A stretch of 36,302 bases of DNA from JBDKVA01 sp039679375 (GTDB lineage: Bacteria; Bacillota; Clostridia; Acetivibrionales; DTU013), in NCBI GenBank assembly GCA_039679375.1, contig JBDKVA010000175.1, positions 1 through 36,302 on the forward strand, read 5' to 3'. The notes below the pieces were generated by a model, which saw only the letters and a list, made by a program, of their open reading frames with translations, had not been told where the DNA came from and made no database searches. Of the stretch, positions 34,943-36,302 are shown piece by piece. Both the position numbers and the translations under genes were made by a program. Each line of letters starts with the position of its first letter. Position 1 is the stretch's first letter.

Positions 34943-35977
34943 ATGAGATTTGCAATAATCGGAAGCGGTGCTATTGCACGTATGCACTCGTCTTCCATAA
35001 ACGAATTGGAGGGCGCGGAGCTGGATGCGGTAGTTGATATAGATAAAAACCGTGCCAGGGAATTCGCCGAACAATACGGCTGTAAAAATTATTATGATGA
35101 TTACCGTGAGATGCTGAAAAAAAGTAATGCGGATATCGTATCCGTGTGTACTCCAAGCGGAATGAGAGAAAGCATCGTACTTGACTGCGCCCGTGCCGGG
35201 AAAAACATAATTGTTGAAAAACCGGTAGAAATCAAGCTTGACCGGATAGACAGGATGATTGCCGCATGCAGGGAAAATGGTGTAAAGCTTACTTGCATTT
35301 ACAATACAAGGTATAAGGAAGCGCACAGCTTCATTAAAAAAGCGATCAGCAGCGGAAGAACAGGACGGCTCATCAACGGTAACGCATATATACGCTGGTA
35401 CAGGCCGGATGAATACTATTCCTCGTCCAAATGGAGGGGCACGTGGGAGCTGGATGGAGGAGGAGCTCTGATGAACCAGGGAATCCACACGGTAGACCTC
35501 CTGCAATGGTATATGGGCGATGTGGAAAGCGTGTTTGCATATACCGGAACGTTGTTGCACAAGAGCATTGAAGTGGAGGATACCGCAATAGCTGCGGTAA
35601 AGTTCCAAAATGGCGCAATAGGGACAATTGTAGCGGCCACTTCAATATATCCGGGATTTCCAACCAAACTGGAGATTACCGGTGAAACGGGTACAATTGA
35701 GGTCTCGGAAGGCAATATTGAAGTCTGGAACTTCAAAAACAGTGCGGAGATGGACAGAGAGGTACACGCTTATATACACAGTACGATAGAGGGGAATAGA
35801 GCAAGCGATCCTATGGCGTTTTCGAATGATTGCCATAAAAAGCAAATTGCAGGATTCATTGACGCGGTCGAAAACAATACCGAGCCTGAGATCAATGGCG
35901 AGGAAGCCCGTAAGGCGGTGCAGATCATTCTTGCGATCTATGAGTCGGCCAGAACAGGGAAAGAAATAAAATTGTAA
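34943..35977 (+). CDS. Gfo/Idh/MocA-family NAD(P)-dependent dehydrogenase
   Basis: A 344-residue soluble oxidoreductase. The N-terminal Rossmann motif is FAIIGSGAIARMH with VVDID at the end of strand 2; the catalytic Lys lies in the EKP motif (IIVEKPVEIK). The C-terminal half has GGGALMNQGIHTVDLLQWYMG, placing His in the usual catalytic position. By family it oxidises or reduces a hydroxyl or keto group on a sugar or inositol. ATG 34943 follows GGAGAGAGG. The next gene is a sugar-type aminotransferase; together they could interconvert hydroxyl, keto and amino groups on one carbon (inferred). Confidence 0.92.
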   Translation: MRFAIIGSGAIARMHSSSINELEGAELDAVVDIDKNRAREFAEQYGCKNYYDDYREMLKKSNADIVSVCTPSGMRESIVLDCARAGKNIIVEKPVEIKLDRIDRMIAACRENGVKLTCIYNTRYKEAHSFIKKAISSGRTGRLINGNAYIRWYRPDEYYSSSKWRGTWELDGGGALMNQGIHTVDLLQWYMGDVESVFAYTGTLLHKSIEVEDTAIAAVKFQNGAIGTIVAATSIYPGFPTKLEITGETGTIEVSEGNIEVWNFKNSAEMDREVHAYIHSTIEGNRASDPMAFSNDCHKKQIAGFIDAVENNTEPEINGEEARKAVQIILAIYESARTGKEIKL

Positions 35978-36008
35978 AATATATAAAATAAAACCGGAGG
36001 TATATGTA

Positions 36009-36302
36009 ATGGATAAGCTTGCTTTGTACGGAGGAAAACCGGTCCGCGAGAGGCCGTTTCCGCCTAAGGCTCTGGGAGTCAGCCTGGCTGGCGGCGAGGA
36101 ATTGAAGGAATTGGCGGATGTGGTTGAAGAAAGAAGCCCGTTCCGGCATTATGGCCTGGGAAACCCGCATAAGGTCGAGGACTTTGAAAAAAGCGTCAGG
36201 GAAAGCTTCGGCTGCAAATATGCCCTTGCCGTATCCAGCGGATCAGCAGCGCTTTATTGTGCAATGGCCGCTATTAACGCCGGGCCGGGTGATGAAGTTA
36301 TC
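36009..36302 (+). CDS. DegT/DnrJ/EryC1/StrS-family aminotransferase (3' partial)
   Basis: The first 98 codons run off the right edge. They begin MDKLALYGGKPVRERPFPP, typical of the family N-terminus (L-A-x-x-G-G-x-P-V-R), then HYGLGNPHKVEDFEKSVRESF and YALAVSSGSAALYCAM, the phosphate-binding SGSAAL segment. The PLP lysine would lie beyond the window. ATG 36009 follows GGAGG. The family transfers amino groups to keto sugars or scyllo-inosose-like compounds. It sits 31 nt after the dehydrogenase gene in the same operon. Confidence 0.9.
   Translation, partial: MDKLALYGGKPVRERPFPPKALGVSLAGGEELKELADVVEERSPFRHYGLGNPHKVEDFEKSVRESFGCKYALAVSSGSAALYCAMAAINAGPGDEVI

Noticed and set aside
34889..35608. 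239-codon minus-strand ORF
   Set aside because: It is fully opposite the Gfo/Idh/MocA dehydrogenase gene and has no motifs or ribosome site.

Overview
The window looks like a piece of a low-to-moderate GC, spore-forming Clostridia-type chromosome. The grounds are strong AGGAGG-type ribosome sites, a GerM sporulation lipoprotein, YesM/YesN two-component pairs, ATPase-less CUT1 sugar ABC systems, and the Firmicute order glutamate racemase - DUF1934 - arginyl-tRNA synthetase. No species call is attempted. No tRNA, rRNA, CRISPR array or intact insertion sequence was seen.

Region 1 (1-2419): the 3' part of a large membrane protein whose N-terminal RDD-type membrane segment is followed by a long TPR array and a C-terminal S41 (tail-specific) protease domain. 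Region 2 (2420-11106): a + strand sugar-uptake operon with a YesN-type response regulator, a YesM-type histidine kinase, a solute-binding lipoprotein, two CUT1 permeases and a class III (GSA-like) aminotransferase. It holds two decayed gene remnants: a sigma-54-activator-like tail between kinase and lipoprotein, and the C-terminus of a Gfo/Idh/MocA dehydrogenase just before the terminator. Region 3 (11107-13384): a strong promoter driving a structured RNA with its own terminator, then ykuK (RNase H-like), a small ArsR-family regulator and a GerM lipoprotein, closed by a bidirectional terminator.

Region 4 (13428-21726, minus strand): an unusual five-gene operon read from a near-consensus promoter at 21698-21726. 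Two CUT1 sugar permeases are followed by a HlyD-type adaptor with a very long coiled coil, a MacB-periplasmic-core membrane protein, and a 900-residue lipoprotein that joins eight 12-residue tandem repeats, a propeller-like middle and a solute-binding domain. No ATPase is encoded. It mixes importer and exporter parts and is the best candidate here for an undescribed system.

Region 5 (21727-25967): a secreted protein gene flanked by 22-bp direct repeats, then murI, a DUF1934 protein and argS. Region 6 (25968-36302): after an AT-rich gap with two inverted repeats comes a second sugar cluster: YesM kinase, solute-binding lipoprotein, two paralogous amidohydrolase-2-like proteins (the first lacking all recognisable metal ligands), YesN regulator, two CUT1 permeases, a Gfo/Idh/MocA dehydrogenase and the start of a DegT/DnrJ/EryC1 aminotransferase. 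A 200-bp intergenic segment in it holds nested, competing inverted repeats and a 30-codon ORF with a strong ribosome site.

The two + strand clusters share a plan: a kinase and regulator sense an extracellular carbohydrate, a lipoprotein and two permeases import it using an ATPase encoded elsewhere (inferred), and an aminotransferase plus an NAD(P)-dependent dehydrogenase (a remnant in the first cluster) handle an amino or keto sugar-like compound. Substrates cannot be named from sequence alone.
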